A stretch of 64,000 nt of DNA from Haladaptatus sp. DYF46. GTDB lineage: Archaea > Halobacteriota > Halobacteria > Halobacteriales > Haladaptataceae. Both the position numbers and the translations under genes were made by a program. The notes below the pieces were generated by a model that was given only the letters and a program-made list of their open reading frames with translations, did no database searches and was not told where the DNA came from. Positions 8,674 through 17,384 of this stretch are shown in pieces; position 1 is the stretch's first letter, and every line of letters begins with the position of its first letter. The stretch covers positions 1,798,001 through 1,862,000 of the forward strand of contig NZ_JAJFAY010000001.1 of NCBI RefSeq assembly GCF_021083305.1. The letters run 5' to 3'.

Positions 8674-8812
8674 ACCGGACGTAAGGTGTGATTGCTTCAG
8701 GATAGGCTTTCGCTACAAGTGGCGTAGGCGCTCGTTACCATCGTTTTTCAGGGCGAAACCAGTTGAACGGACGACTGCCTTATTCGTCGGAGCCACGACC
8801 CATCGACAACTG

Positions 8813-8869
8813 ATGAACAGCGAATACAGACGTGCACGTCTCGACTGGAGGGCACAAGCAAAATCATGA
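8813..8869 (+). CDS. Possible 18-residue upstream ORF coupled to otsA
   Basis: ATG 8813 opens an 18-codon ORF (MNSEYRRARLDWRAQAKS). Its TGA overlaps the ATG of otsA in an ATGA tetranucleotide at 8866-8869, the same geometry that couples otsA to otsB. A TATA-like CCTTATTCG at 8777-8785 would place it in the otsA leader. It may be a chance ORF; the basic composition is unusual for a haloarchaeon. A leader peptide role is inference. Confidence 0.3.
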   Translation: MNSEYRRARLDWRAQAKS

Positions 8870-10368
8870 CAGGGGACCAAGTGACGGCGGAAACGGTCTC
8901 CTCGCTCCTCGGGGACCGGGAACTGATAGTCGCATCGAATCGGCAACCGTACAGTCACGTACGCGAAGACGGGGAGATCACCGTCACCCGTCCCGCAGGA
9001 GGGCTTACCTCGGCACTCGACCCCGTAATGCAGTCCGCCGGCGGTACGTGGGTTGCGTGGGGAAGCGGAAACGCGGACTTCGACGTGACTGACGAGAACG
9101 GGAGCGTTCGGGTCCCGCCGGAGTCGCCAGCCTACGACCTCCGACGAGTCGAACTCGACGAGGAACGGGTCGAGGGGTACTACTACGGCTACAGCAATCA
9201 AGTTCTCTGGCCCATCTGTCACGTTTACCCGTCGAAAATGAACACCGAGACGACGTTCTGGAACCACTATCGGCGGGCGAACCGCGCGTTCGCGGACGCC
9301 ATCGCCGACGAAGCGACCGAGGAGTCGCTGATCTGGTTCCAGGACTATCATCTCGGGGTGGCACCCCGGATGGTTCGGGAGAAGTGTCCGGACGCGTTCT
9401 GCATGCAGTTCTGGCACATCCCGTGGCCCTCGTGGGACGCGTTCCAGGCGTGTCCACAGTACGAACGGCTCCTCGACGGGTTGCTGGCGAACGACCTGCT
9501 CGGATTTCACACGGAACGCTACTGTCAGAACTTCCTCGACTGTGCCGCGATGCTGCCGGGAACCCGGGTGGACAGGGCGACTCGAAGCGTCGTCTACGAG
9601 GGGAGACGGACGTTCGTTCGTCCGTTCCCGCTCGGTATCGACGCGGACGGACGACGGGAACTCGCCACGTCAAAGGATGCGACGACGTTCTGGCGGGAGT
9701 TCCGACGGGAGCACGAACTCGGCGAAGCGGTCGCAGTCGGCGTCGAACGGCTCGATTACACGAAGGGAATCCCCGAACGATTGACGGCATTGGAGCGGTT
9801 TTGGGACCAGCACCCAGAGTGGCGCGGCGAGTTCACGTACGTTCAGAAGGCGAGCGAGAGCAGGACCCAAATCGACGCGTACCGCGAGTTACAGGCGGAA
9901 GTCGAAGACGAAGTCGACCGCATCAACGACCGCTTCGGAACCGACGAGTGGACGCCCATCGTCTACCTGAACGAACACCTGCCGAAGGAGGGCTTGGCGG
10001 CGCTGTACCGCGAGGCTGACCTCTGCATCGTCAGCGCTCGGCGGGACGGGATGAACCTCGTGGCGAAGGAGTTCGTCGCCTCCCAAGTCGAGGATTCGGG
10101 GGTACTCCTCCTGAGCGAGCTAGCGGGTGCGGACGAGGAACTCGGCGACGAGGCGGTGTCGGTCCATCCACACGATACGAAAGGGTTCGTTGATGCGATC
10201 GAACGCGCGCTTTCGCTTCCCGAATCGGATCGGGAGCGACGGATGCACGGCCTCAGGAAACAAGTGCATTCGAACGATGTGTACGCGTGGATGAACACCC
10301 AGTTCCGGACCATCGAAGCGATTCAACGAGGTCGTGAAGTGGCGTCGAAATCACTACGTCGACAATGA
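8866..10368 (+). CDS. otsA: Trehalose-6-phosphate synthase OtsA (GT20)
   Basis: A 500-residue retaining glycosyltransferase of family GT20. It makes trehalose 6-phosphate from a nucleotide-activated glucose and glucose 6-phosphate. Visible motifs are SNRQPY (24-29), GGLTSALDP (45-53), YYYGYSNQVLWPICH (105-119), FWHIPWPSWDAF (182-193), the phosphate-binding VERLDYTKG (Arg295, Lys300) and the donor-site RRDGMNLVAKEF (Asn397, Glu402). Length and motifs are complete. The stop overlaps the start of otsB by 4 nt. Trehalose made this way is a compatible solute in low-salt-tolerant haloarchaea. Confidence 0.96.
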   Translation: MTGDQVTAETVSSLLGDRELIVASNRQPYSHVREDGEITVTRPAGGLTSALDPVMQSAGGTWVAWGSGNADFDVTDENGSVRVPPESPAYDLRRVELDEERVEGYYYGYSNQVLWPICHVYPSKMNTETTFWNHYRRANRAFADAIADEATEESLIWFQDYHLGVAPRMVREKCPDAFCMQFWHIPWPSWDAFQACPQYERLLDGLLANDLLGFHTERYCQNFLDCAAMLPGTRVDRATRSVVYEGRRTFVRPFPLGIDADGRRELATSKDATTFWREFRREHELGEAVAVGVERLDYTKGIPERLTALERFWDQHPEWRGEFTYVQKASESRTQIDAYRELQAEVEDEVDRINDRFGTDEWTPIVYLNEHLPKEGLAALYREADLCIVSARRDGMNLVAKEFVASQVEDSGVLLLSELAGADEELGDEAVSVHPHDTKGFVDAIERALSLPESDRERRMHGLRKQVHSNDVYAWMNTQFRTIEAIQRGREVASKSLRRQ

Positions 10369-11207
10369 GCGACGACGTACCCGACCCGCTCCGTCATCAC
10401 CTCTACGCGTTGGTGACGCGATTGCGGGACACGGACGGCATGTTGGCCATGTTCGATTTCGACGGGTCGCTCGCGCCGATAGAGGAGCACCCCGACGACG
10501 TTCGACTTCCGCCTGCGACCCGAGAGGTCATCGAAGCCCTTCGGGATTCGGAGGGCGTCCAAGTCGGCATCGTCAGCGGCCGCGGGTTGGACGACCTGCG
10601 GGAACGGGTCGATATCGACGGCATCTCCTACGCGGGAAACCACGGGTTGGAGATCAGTACCGACGGCGAACGCCATACGCATCCGGTTGCCGAGGACGCC
10701 GCGGACGACATCGGCCGTCTCACCTCGTCCCTCGACGGAAAACTCGCCGACGTGGAGGGAGCGTTCGTAGAGGACAAAGGCGTCACCGCGTCGGTTCACT
10801 ATCGACTCGCGAGCGAGGAGCGAGTCCCGGAGGTTCGTGAAGCGGTGCGTGATACCGTCGAAGATACTGCCGACGTGCGCGTTACGACCGGAAAGCAGGT
10901 CATCGAACTGCGACCGGACGTGGAGTGGCACAAGGGCCGAGCGATTCGCTGGCTCTACGATCGGTGTGTGCCGGACGACGAGACGTGGCTCCCGCTCTAC
11001 ATCGGCGACGACAGAACCGACGAGGACGCGTTCCACGTCCTTCCCGAGACGGGACTCGGGGTCAAAGTCGGACACGAACCGCCGACGATGGCGAGTTATC
11101 GGGTCGCCGACCCCGCGGCGGTACGAAAAACGCTGATGTGGTTGGCCGAATACGGCGTCGAGTTCCTTCACACCGAGCCGACGGTGAACACGGCATCGAC
11201 GCAATAG
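10365..11207 (+). CDS. otsB: Trehalose-6-phosphate phosphatase OtsB (HAD family)
   Basis: A 280-residue HAD phosphatase that removes phosphate from trehalose 6-phosphate. HAD motif I is FDFDGSLAPI (about 29-38, nucleophile Asp31, second Asp33). Motif II is VSGR near residue 70, and motif IV is GDDRTDEDAF near 219-228. GNHGLE (about 91-96) is typical of the OtsB cap. It is translationally coupled to otsA through an ATGA overlap, completing the two-step trehalose pathway. Confidence 0.95.
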   Translation: MSDDVPDPLRHHLYALVTRLRDTDGMLAMFDFDGSLAPIEEHPDDVRLPPATREVIEALRDSEGVQVGIVSGRGLDDLRERVDIDGISYAGNHGLEISTDGERHTHPVAEDAADDIGRLTSSLDGKLADVEGAFVEDKGVTASVHYRLASEERVPEVREAVRDTVEDTADVRVTTGKQVIELRPDVEWHKGRAIRWLYDRCVPDDETWLPLYIGDDRTDEDAFHVLPETGLGVKVGHEPPTMASYRVADPAAVRKTLMWLAEYGVEFLHTEPTVNTASTQ

Positions 11208-11316
11208 CGGGGAAACCCGCCGTTGCCCGTCTCGAAACCGGTGACGGAGGAGCCGAACCGTCTGAACGGTCACGCCGGTTTATTCGGTTTTGTGAATATT
11301 CTGGGGCAGAGAGCCA

Positions 11317-11937
11317 ATGGTACCCGACGAGAACACCGGGCGAGAAGCAGAAGAGGGACGAGCCACCGGAGGGGAGGCGGACGACGCATCGAAATCGGAG
11401 GAACGACACGAAGGGCGTTCGCATGAAGAGCGACGGCACGAAGGGGAACCGCGCGAAGAGCGACCTCATCCGCCCGCGGGGCCAGCACGGTACGAAGGGG
11501 GACAACCGCCGGAAGGTGAATTCGAACGCCCGGTGGGGTCCTCCTCGTATCGTGGCCGGTACGGAAGTCGGATTCCCAAACACGAGCGGGAAGAAAACGA
11601 CGAGGGAGGACGGGAGATAGAGGTCCGAGAAGCCGAGGCGGAATCGAAAAGTGAGAGTGAAGAGGGGGAAGAAGCGCGGAAAGAGGGAGCAGAAGCGCGG
11701 AAAGAGGGAGAAGAGACGCGGAAAGAGGAGACGGGGGAGATACCGAAGTACGGCGGCCCCCGTGACCCGGAGTGGAGACGACGACGACAGTTGGTCAGGG
11801 AGCGAACGGAGCAGCGACGACGGCAACGCGACGACGAGATACGACAGTACGAATGGCGGACGGACGCCGCGCTCACCCGACAAGGGGATTTGCAGGTCGA
11901 AAAAGGCGGACGGCGCTATCACCGCGGCCGACGATAG
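11317..11937 (+). CDS. Low-complexity, highly charged hypothetical protein
   Basis: A 206-residue ORF rich in Glu, Arg and Lys. It contains near-repeats of the unit EEARKEGAEARKEGEETRKE (about 118-137) and a basic tail (RRRQLVRERTEQRRRQRDDE). No domain is recognised. A TATA-like TTTATTCGG at 11278-11286 lies about 31-39 nt upstream of the ATG, supporting transcription. The coding strand is strikingly purine-rich, and Glu/Lys dominate over Asp, unlike neighbouring proteins. The opposite strand also has a long open frame, but its translation looks like a shadow. A real but fast-evolving protein is the best guess. Confidence 0.5.
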   Translation: MVPDENTGREAEEGRATGGEADDASKSEERHEGRSHEERRHEGEPREERPHPPAGPARYEGGQPPEGEFERPVGSSSYRGRYGSRIPKHEREENDEGGREIEVREAEAESKSESEEGEEARKEGAEARKEGEETRKEETGEIPKYGGPRDPEWRRRRQLVRERTEQRRRQRDDEIRQYEWRTDAALTRQGDLQVEKGGRRYHRGRR

Positions 11938-12001
11938 CCGCCGAGGCGATGCGGATGCGAACCGCCGCGGTCAGTCGCCGGCGGTCGATGCCCGATCGTG
12001 A

Positions 12002-13957
12002 TCAGTCGTTAGCGTCCGTGCGTGCCGTTCTCCGGGCGGCGCGCTCGATAAACTCCTGTGGCAGTTCGTCGATTTCTCCGGCTTGCACGCCCCAGAGGTG
12101 AGCGTACAGGCCGTCGTTCGCGATGAGTTGGTCGTGGCGACCGCGTTCCACGATTTTGCCGCCTTCGAGGACGACGATCTTGTCCGCGTCCTTGATCGTC
12201 GAGAGGCGGTGGGCGATGGCGAACGTCGTGCGGTCCTCGGTGAGTTTGTCGAGACTGCGCTGGATGAGCATCTCCGTCTCGGTGTCCACGTCGCTGGTCG
12301 CCTCGTCGAGGATGAGGATTTCCGGGTCCTTCAGGATGGCGCGGGCGATGGAGATGCGCTGTCGTTGGCCGCCGGAAAGCTTCACGCCGCGTTCCCCGAC
12401 TTTGGTGTCGTAGCCGTCGGGCAGGTTGCTGATGAACTCGTGTGCCTCGGCGGCTTTCGCGGCCTCCTCGATTTCCTCGTCGCTCGCGTCGAACGTCCCG
12501 TATTCGATGTTCTCCTTGACCGTCCCGTAGAACAGGAAGGTGTTCTGACTGACGTAGCCGATGTTCCGCCGGATGCTGGGGAGACTCACGTCGCGGAGGT
12601 CGGTGCCGTCGATGCGAATCGCTCCCTCGTTCACGTCGTACATGCGGAGGAGGAGTTTCAGGACGGTGGATTTGCCCGCGCCGGTGGGGCCGACGAGCGC
12701 CAGCGTGTCGCCGCCCTCGACTTCGAAGGTGATGTCCTCCACGATTGTTTCGCTCTCGTCGTAGCCGAAGGTCACGTCGTCGTAGACCACTTCGCCTTGC
12801 GTGACGACGAGGTCCTCCGCGTTGGGGTCCTCCTGAATCCTGCTCGGTTCGTCCATCAGGCCGAAGATGCGGGCGCTGGAGGCGTACGCACGCTGGTACA
12901 TGTTGATGATGGACCCGAACTGCGCCATGGGCCAGATGAACCGCTGGGTGAGGAGCATGAACGTGACGAACTCGCCGGGGTCCAAGTCCCCCGAAAAGAA
13001 CCACGGTGCTTCGCCACGGAATACCCATAGCCCGCCGACGATGAACGTCAGAGCGAAACCGAGTCCCGAGAGTATCTGGAGCGCCGGGAAGAACTTGATG
13101 CGGGTCACGATGGCGTCCCAGTTCGCGCCGAAGTAATCGCTCGACACGTCGTTCACGCGGTTGGATTCGAACGATTCCGTGTTGCTCGTCTTGATGACTT
13201 GAATGCCGCCGAGATTGTTTTCAAGTCGGGAGTTGACCTTGCCGACGGAAGAACGCACGTCGGCGTATTTCGGCTGGATTATCTGGATAAACTTGTAGGT
13301 GAACAGCGCGATGAGCGGCACCGGAACGAGTGCCACGAGGGCGAGTTGCCAGTTGATGGTGATGAGAATGGCCGCGATGGCGATGACCATCACACCCAGA
13401 CGAAACGCGGAGTTCATCCCGTCGTTGAGAAATCGCTCTAATCGGTTCACGTCGTTCGAGAGGATGGACATCATCTCCCCCGTCTGCTTGTCCGAGAAGA
13501 ACTCCATGTCGAGTCGCTGCATTTTGTCGTACGTGTCGGTCCGAACGGAGTGCTGGATGTTCTGGGCGAACGAGTTCCATCCCCAGTTACGCCCCCAGTG
13601 GAACATCGCCCCCACGCCGAACGCGATTCCGATAACGACGACGGAGAACCAGAACTGACCGGTTTCGGTGGCCGGTATCAGTCGTACCGCCATGTTCGGG
13701 GACATGAACGGGACTTGCCCGGCGAGGGCTTCGGAATAGGGAATCTTCGTATCCGTGCTGAACAAGGCGTCCACAGCGACGCCGAGAATTATCGGCGGTA
13801 AAAGGTTGAGAATCCGGGCGAAGAGACTGGAGACGACCCCGGTGACGAAGGCGAACCGATTCTCGCCCCCGTATTCGAAGAACAGACGCCGCATCGGATT
13901 GTCGGCGTTCTCCCGTTGTTCCTCGAACGGGTCGTCTTCGTCTGCGTGTATGCTCAT
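12002..13957 (-). CDS. ABC exporter, fused permease-ATPase (MsbA/MDR type)
   Basis: A 651-residue half-transporter. The N-terminal half has six membrane helices of the type 1 exporter domain (about 35-350). The ATPase domain has Walker A GPTGAGKST near residue 423, signature LSGGQRQRISIARAI, Walker B ILILDEATSDVDTETE and switch histidine AHRLSTI. It probably works as a homodimer exporting a lipid or hydrophobic compound. The start is supported by a minus-strand TATA (13982-13988). It is a paralogue of the exporter at 57610-59541, with near-identical spacing of motifs. Confidence 0.94.
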   Translation of the reverse strand: MSIHADEDDPFEEQRENADNPMRRLFFEYGGENRFAFVTGVVSSLFARILNLLPPIILGVAVDALFSTDTKIPYSEALAGQVPFMSPNMAVRLIPATETGQFWFSVVVIGIAFGVGAMFHWGRNWGWNSFAQNIQHSVRTDTYDKMQRLDMEFFSDKQTGEMMSILSNDVNRLERFLNDGMNSAFRLGVMVIAIAAILITINWQLALVALVPVPLIALFTYKFIQIIQPKYADVRSSVGKVNSRLENNLGGIQVIKTSNTESFESNRVNDVSSDYFGANWDAIVTRIKFFPALQILSGLGFALTFIVGGLWVFRGEAPWFFSGDLDPGEFVTFMLLTQRFIWPMAQFGSIINMYQRAYASSARIFGLMDEPSRIQEDPNAEDLVVTQGEVVYDDVTFGYDESETIVEDITFEVEGGDTLALVGPTGAGKSTVLKLLLRMYDVNEGAIRIDGTDLRDVSLPSIRRNIGYVSQNTFLFYGTVKENIEYGTFDASDEEIEEAAKAAEAHEFISNLPDGYDTKVGERGVKLSGGQRQRISIARAILKDPEILILDEATSDVDTETEMLIQRSLDKLTEDRTTFAIAHRLSTIKDADKIVVLEGGKIVERGRHDQLIANDGLYAHLWGVQAGEIDELPQEFIERAARRTARTDAND

Positions 13958-13981
13958 TGTTCTCTCTCAAGGGACACTGGA

Positions 13982-13988
13982 TTGATAA
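13982..13988 (-). promoter_or_regulatory. TATA box for the ABC exporter gene
   Basis: On the minus strand CTTATCAA lies about 25-30 nt upstream of ATG 13957, consistent with a short-leader transcript. Confidence 0.5.
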
Positions 13989-14141
13989 GAGTTTCCTACG
14001 AATCGAAACACTCACTCGTCGGTTCGTATTTTCACCGACGCATGGTGCGGCCGATTCGTGCATAAACATTCGGGCAGAGGTAAGGGAAATGCAAAGAAAA
14101 AGCAGTTCACTCGCTGCCGACACGCATACGATCGAACGGCG

Positions 14142-14411
14142 TTACAATTTGCGGGCTTCGATATCGGAGTCGATGCCCGCCTCGGTCAAGTCCATGCGCA
14201 CGCGGTCACGAAGCGGGTCGGGCACCGTGTTGCGCCCAACCGGAACCGCCACGTCGCCGTCCCCCTTCACTTTCCAGTAGATGACGCAGTCGCTGGGTTG
14301 GTAGTACTCGATGCTGTAGAAGTCGTCAGCGCCGCGATAGTGTACGCGGGCGGCGAATCCGTCCACCTTCCAACCGTCCTGCTCGCCGAGCGCGGAGAGC
14401 GTATCGTCCAT
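14142..14411 (-). CDS. Small conserved-looking haloarchaeal protein, unknown function
   Basis: An 89-residue acidic, soluble protein. Aromatic-rich strands (VHYRGADDFYSIEYYQPSDCVIYWKV) suggest a small beta-sheet domain, followed by a helix (PDPLRDRVRMDLTEAGID). I do not recognise the family. It is separated by 184 nt from the ABC exporter on the same strand and lies next to tRNA-Val. Codon use and acidity look genuine. Confidence 0.75.
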   Translation of the reverse strand: MDDTLSALGEQDGWKVDGFAARVHYRGADDFYSIEYYQPSDCVIYWKVKGDGDVAVPVGRNTVPDPLRDRVRMDLTEAGIDSDIEARKL

Positions 14412-14496
14412 ACCTGCGGATTGCTAGCGAGCGTGGTAGTCGTTACGAAACGGAGAAAGTAACAGTTATTCCTCCGGAGCGATTTTTCCCGGGTAC

Positions 14497-14570
14497 GGGT
14501 TCGTGGTCTAGTTGGTTATGACGCGGCCTTTACAAGGCCGAGATCGGTGGTTCGAATCCGCCCGAACCCA
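14497..14570 (+). tRNA. tRNA-Val, anticodon UAC
   Basis: A complete 74-nt cloverleaf without intron. The acceptor stem GGGTTCG pairs with CGAACCC and the discriminator is A14570. The anticodon stem CGGCC/GGCCG carries the loop TTTACAA, giving anticodon TAC. The T arm is GGTGG-TTCGAAT-CCGCC. CCA is not encoded. The last 21 nt plus the 2 nt after the gene are duplicated 139 bp downstream. Confidence 0.97.
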
Positions 14571-14711
14571 TCGAATTTTGCGAGGAACGGACGTGACGAG
14601 TAAATTCGTTCGTGAGGGCGATTGGAACGATGCAAGTCACAGCCCGCGGAGCGAACGAACGTGAGTGAGCAGGAATGTCTTGCATGTAGTTCGAATCCGC
14701 CCGAACCCATC
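14550..14711 (+). repeat. Direct repeat of the tRNA-Val 3' end (possible attachment-site scar)
   Basis: Positions 14550-14572 (T loop, acceptor 3' strand, discriminator and 2 nt beyond) are repeated exactly at 14689-14711, 23 of 23 nt. Integrative elements that target tRNA genes leave this pattern, with an intact tRNA at one end and a 3' fragment at the other. Only 116 nt lie between the copies and no integrase is present, so this would be a scar or a miniature insertion. Confidence 0.6.
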
Positions 14712-14770
14712 CAGATTTCCCGCAATGCGATACGCCAACGAGCAGTAAGCGCCTTCGACGACGAACGCTC

Positions 14771-15919
14771 CTATCGAAGGAAATCGTCGCTCTGACCGCG
14801 GGCGGGAGGTTGATCGTGGTCGGCGCGAGGTCGACTTTCTTCGGATGTCGAGAACTCGTCCCGTCCGAGCGTGAAGAGTTGCTGGTAGCCGATACTCGCG
14901 AGGAGGGCGAGAAACGGAAGCGGATACAGCCAGTAAGCGCGGTAGGCGCGGACGAAGAGGGGAATCGTCATCGAGAACGCGAGGAGGGTCGCGGTCACGA
15001 CGGGGGCGTTCGTCGAGCGCAGAACGCGCTTCGACCCGCGTTCAGTGAGGAGTTGGTAGACGACGGCCGCGGCGGGGACGAGGAGAAAGAGGTGTTTGAT
15101 GGTCGAGCGGTAGAGAGCGGCGAGCCAGCGACTCGTGTCGCCGATGAGGGACGGAACGACCGGGTTGGTGGTGTACTTCTTCGCGGCACCGAACGACCAG
15201 TAGAGCGCGCCCTGAAAGGACGCGGGTCCCCACGCGAGATACACGAACCCGAAGGAGACGGCGACGACGCCGAGTCCACCGGCGACGAACGTCGCGATCC
15301 ATTCCACCCAGTCATCGCGTTCGAGGTAGCGAAGACCGTCGTAGGCGAGAACGGGGATGGCGAACACGGCGTGTTGGGAGAACAGACCCGCCACGGCGAT
15401 AGTCACACCGCGTGCGAGGGGATGATCGAACCACAGCGCGAGGAGGATGCCCGCGATGGCGAACGAGCGGACGTTGATAACGGTACCGCCGGTCGCGGGG
15501 ACGCTCGTCAGGAACAGTAGTCCGGCCATCAACCCGACGCGGGAGGCGTTCCGTTCGGCGCAGATCCGCCAGAGGAGGATGGCCGAAAACGCGTTGACGA
15601 TGCCGATGAGGACGAAGAAGACGAGCAGATATCGTCCGGTAGCCGCGACGGCGACGTTGAGGAGTTCGAACAGCGGCGGTTTATTGTCCACTGCCGGGCG
15701 GACGTACATCGGCTTCCCGGCGAGAACGGCGTTGGCGAGGGGTCGCCAGCAACACCGTACGTCGACGTGTGGTTGCTGCAAACCGGACAGGATCCGAACG
15801 TATCGGTTCAACGTTTCGAGGATACCTACGAGGAGGAATCCGGAGACGATGAAGGCCGAAGTATCGAGCGTTTCGCGTTCGAAGAATGATACGTGCATTG
15901 TGATTGCGGGGAGGGGCAT
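14771..15919 (-). CDS. Polytopic membrane protein, glycosyltransferase GT39/GT87-like
   Basis: A 382-residue protein with about eight to ten membrane helices. An N-terminal loop carries CCWRPLANAVLAGKPMYVRP and then NKPPLFELL, which resembles the extracytoplasmic loop of polyprenyl-phosphate-dependent GT-C glycosyltransferases. The C-terminus is hydrophilic and Ser/Arg/Asp-rich. Two start codons are possible, ATG 15919 and ATG 15898; the family does not decide. A TATA-like TATTTATC on the minus strand lies about 75 nt upstream of 15919. The role may be glycosylation of lipids or S-layer components, by family inference only. Confidence 0.75.
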   Translation of the reverse strand: MPLPAITMHVSFFERETLDTSAFIVSGFLLVGILETLNRYVRILSGLQQPHVDVRCCWRPLANAVLAGKPMYVRPAVDNKPPLFELLNVAVAATGRYLLVFFVLIGIVNAFSAILLWRICAERNASRVGLMAGLLFLTSVPATGGTVINVRSFAIAGILLALWFDHPLARGVTIAVAGLFSQHAVFAIPVLAYDGLRYLERDDWVEWIATFVAGGLGVVAVSFGFVYLAWGPASFQGALYWSFGAAKKYTTNPVVPSLIGDTSRWLAALYRSTIKHLFLLVPAAAVVYQLLTERGSKRVLRSTNAPVVTATLLAFSMTIPLFVRAYRAYWLYPLPFLALLASIGYQQLFTLGRDEFSTSEESRPRADHDQPPARGQSDDFLR

Positions 15920-16179
15920 CCGAACGGGGGTGTTGTGGAGGGTGAGAATCCGTTCGGTTCTGTTTGCATGTCCACATCAATTGGTAGGATAAATATTTTC
16001 TCTTGTTGCCCGATTAGATAGTCGGCGAAGTATCAAATAGGAGACCAGACCGATCGATACGGGAGCAATCGAGTGGCGACGGGCAGTGGAGGTGATGGAG
16101 CGGTGGAGGGGGGATAGGCACTCGCGTCGGCCGGTCAGTAACCGTTCGTTGCTCGGGAGCGCCGCGAGGCAATCCCGAA

Positions 16180-16317
16180 TTACGCTTCCCACGAGAGTTC
16201 GACGCCGAGGTCGGACCAGATCCACGCGTCGTCGTTTTCGGGGTCGTACAGTTCGACCCCGCCGTCGATTTCGCGTTCGAGGCAGTCGTCCCATCTATCG
16301 GTGTTCTCTTGCACCAT
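16180..16317 (-). CDS. 45-residue acidic protein, DUF7331-like
   Basis: A short ORF of 45 codons. The translation has the pattern IDGGVELYDPENDDAWIWSD, which resembles a haloarchaeal small-protein family I know as DUF7331 (xYDxENPxAWIxSDxxVxL). The high Asp/Glu content fits a real haloarchaeal protein. A TATA-like CTTATT on the minus strand sits about 35 nt upstream. It lies between a membrane protein gene and a hydrolase gene. Function unknown. Confidence 0.7.
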   Translation of the reverse strand: MVQENTDRWDDCLEREIDGGVELYDPENDDAWIWSDLGVELSWEA

Positions 16318-16426
16318 TTGGGTATCTCGAAGTGCGGTACCGTGTAGCAATAAGCTTTCTCCCGCCCGCGGTATTCACCGCTTACTCCCTTCCAAAGGGA
16401 CGTACAGGTTGAAAAACAGGACGGCG

Positions 16427-17383
16427 TTACTCCGCCGACGTTTCCCGGGCGGGCGCGGGTGGTTGGAGTTCGATTCCCACGTCGTCGGGGTCCAGAACGT
16501 CCGAAAGCGTTCCGTCCCTGTCGCCGGTAATGTCGCCGAGAATCTCCTTCAGATACGCGTTGAACAGCTCGGGGTGTTCGCTCATCGGGAAGTGCCCGAT
16601 CTGGGCCATCTCGACGGCGGTGGCCCCGTCGCCGATCCCCGCCGCCGTCTCCGTTCCGTCCTCGGGCGTGGTGAGGTAGTCGTACTCGCCGTTGACGATG
16701 TACAACGGACATTCGTCGGCGTCCACTTGGTCGAGTTTGTCCCGGTAATCGTGATCCATCGAATAGTAGTACAGATCGCCTTTGAACACGCCGTTCGCCC
16801 CCTGTTCGTACAGATACATCGTCTCCCGTCGGTTCTGCTCCGGGCTCTGTGGAGCCATCAGTCCCCAACAGGAGTAGGCGTTCACCTCGGTGGTGTTGAC
16901 CTGCGGATGGTCGAGCCAATCGATGTAGAACCCCGGGCTGTGTGCGCCACACTCCAGTCCGATGAGCGCACGGAACCGGTCGGGATACCAGTCGGCCAGT
17001 TCGAGGGCGATGTTGCCGCCCATCGACGACCCCATGTAAATCGGGTCGTCGAGGTCGAGCGCGTCCGCGAGCGCGACCAGCGTCTCCGTGAACTTCTTCG
17101 CCGTCATGGTGTAATCCTCCTCCCACCACGATTGGCTGGTCGGCGGCACCGACTTCCCGTGATACGGCAAGTCGTGAGCGATGACGCGGAAGTCCTCGGT
17201 GATCTCCTCGTCCGTGAGGAGATGCCGCCACTGCTGACAGTTGTTGCCCGCGGTGTGCTGACAGAGGAGCGGGATGCCGTCCTCGGGACCGTTCTCCTCG
17301 AAGTAAATCCGGTGGTCCACACCGCCGACGTCCGTGTGAACGTACTTGCCCGTGATCGGCTCTACCGTCCCGTGTTCCGCCAT
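16427..17383 (-). CDS. Alpha/beta hydrolase
   Basis: A 318-residue alpha/beta-hydrolase. The nucleophile elbow GSSMGG places Ser120, preceded by an oxyanion-type strand (LLCQHTAGNN, 39-48). The acid is probably in VNGEYDYLTTPED and the catalytic His in MAQIGHFPMSEHPE. No signal peptide, so cytoplasmic. It starts 1 nt after the stop of the SCP2-like gene, so the two are co-transcribed. A CoA-ester or small-ester substrate is possible; the specific reaction is not visible. Confidence 0.9.
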   Translation of the reverse strand: MAEHGTVEPITGKYVHTDVGGVDHRIYFEENGPEDGIPLLCQHTAGNNCQQWRHLLTDEEITEDFRVIAHDLPYHGKSVPPTSQSWWEEDYTMTAKKFTETLVALADALDLDDPIYMGSSMGGNIALELADWYPDRFRALIGLECGAHSPGFYIDWLDHPQVNTTEVNAYSCWGLMAPQSPEQNRRETMYLYEQGANGVFKGDLYYYSMDHDYRDKLDQVDADECPLYIVNGEYDYLTTPEDGTETAAGIGDGATAVEMAQIGHFPMSEHPELFNAYLKEILGDITGDRDGTLSDVLDPDDVGIELQPPAPARETSAE

Positions 17384-17384
17384 A

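Noticed and set aside
11062..11922. Long minus-strand frame opposite the charged repeat protein
   Set aside because: Its translation is Phe/Arg/Pro/Leu-rich, as expected of the complement of a purine-rich strand, and it overlaps the end of otsB. The plus strand has the promoter-like element.
14516..14725. Minus-strand frame across tRNA-Val and its repeat
   Set aside because: It is the complement of a tRNA gene and its duplicated end; the translation has no protein character.
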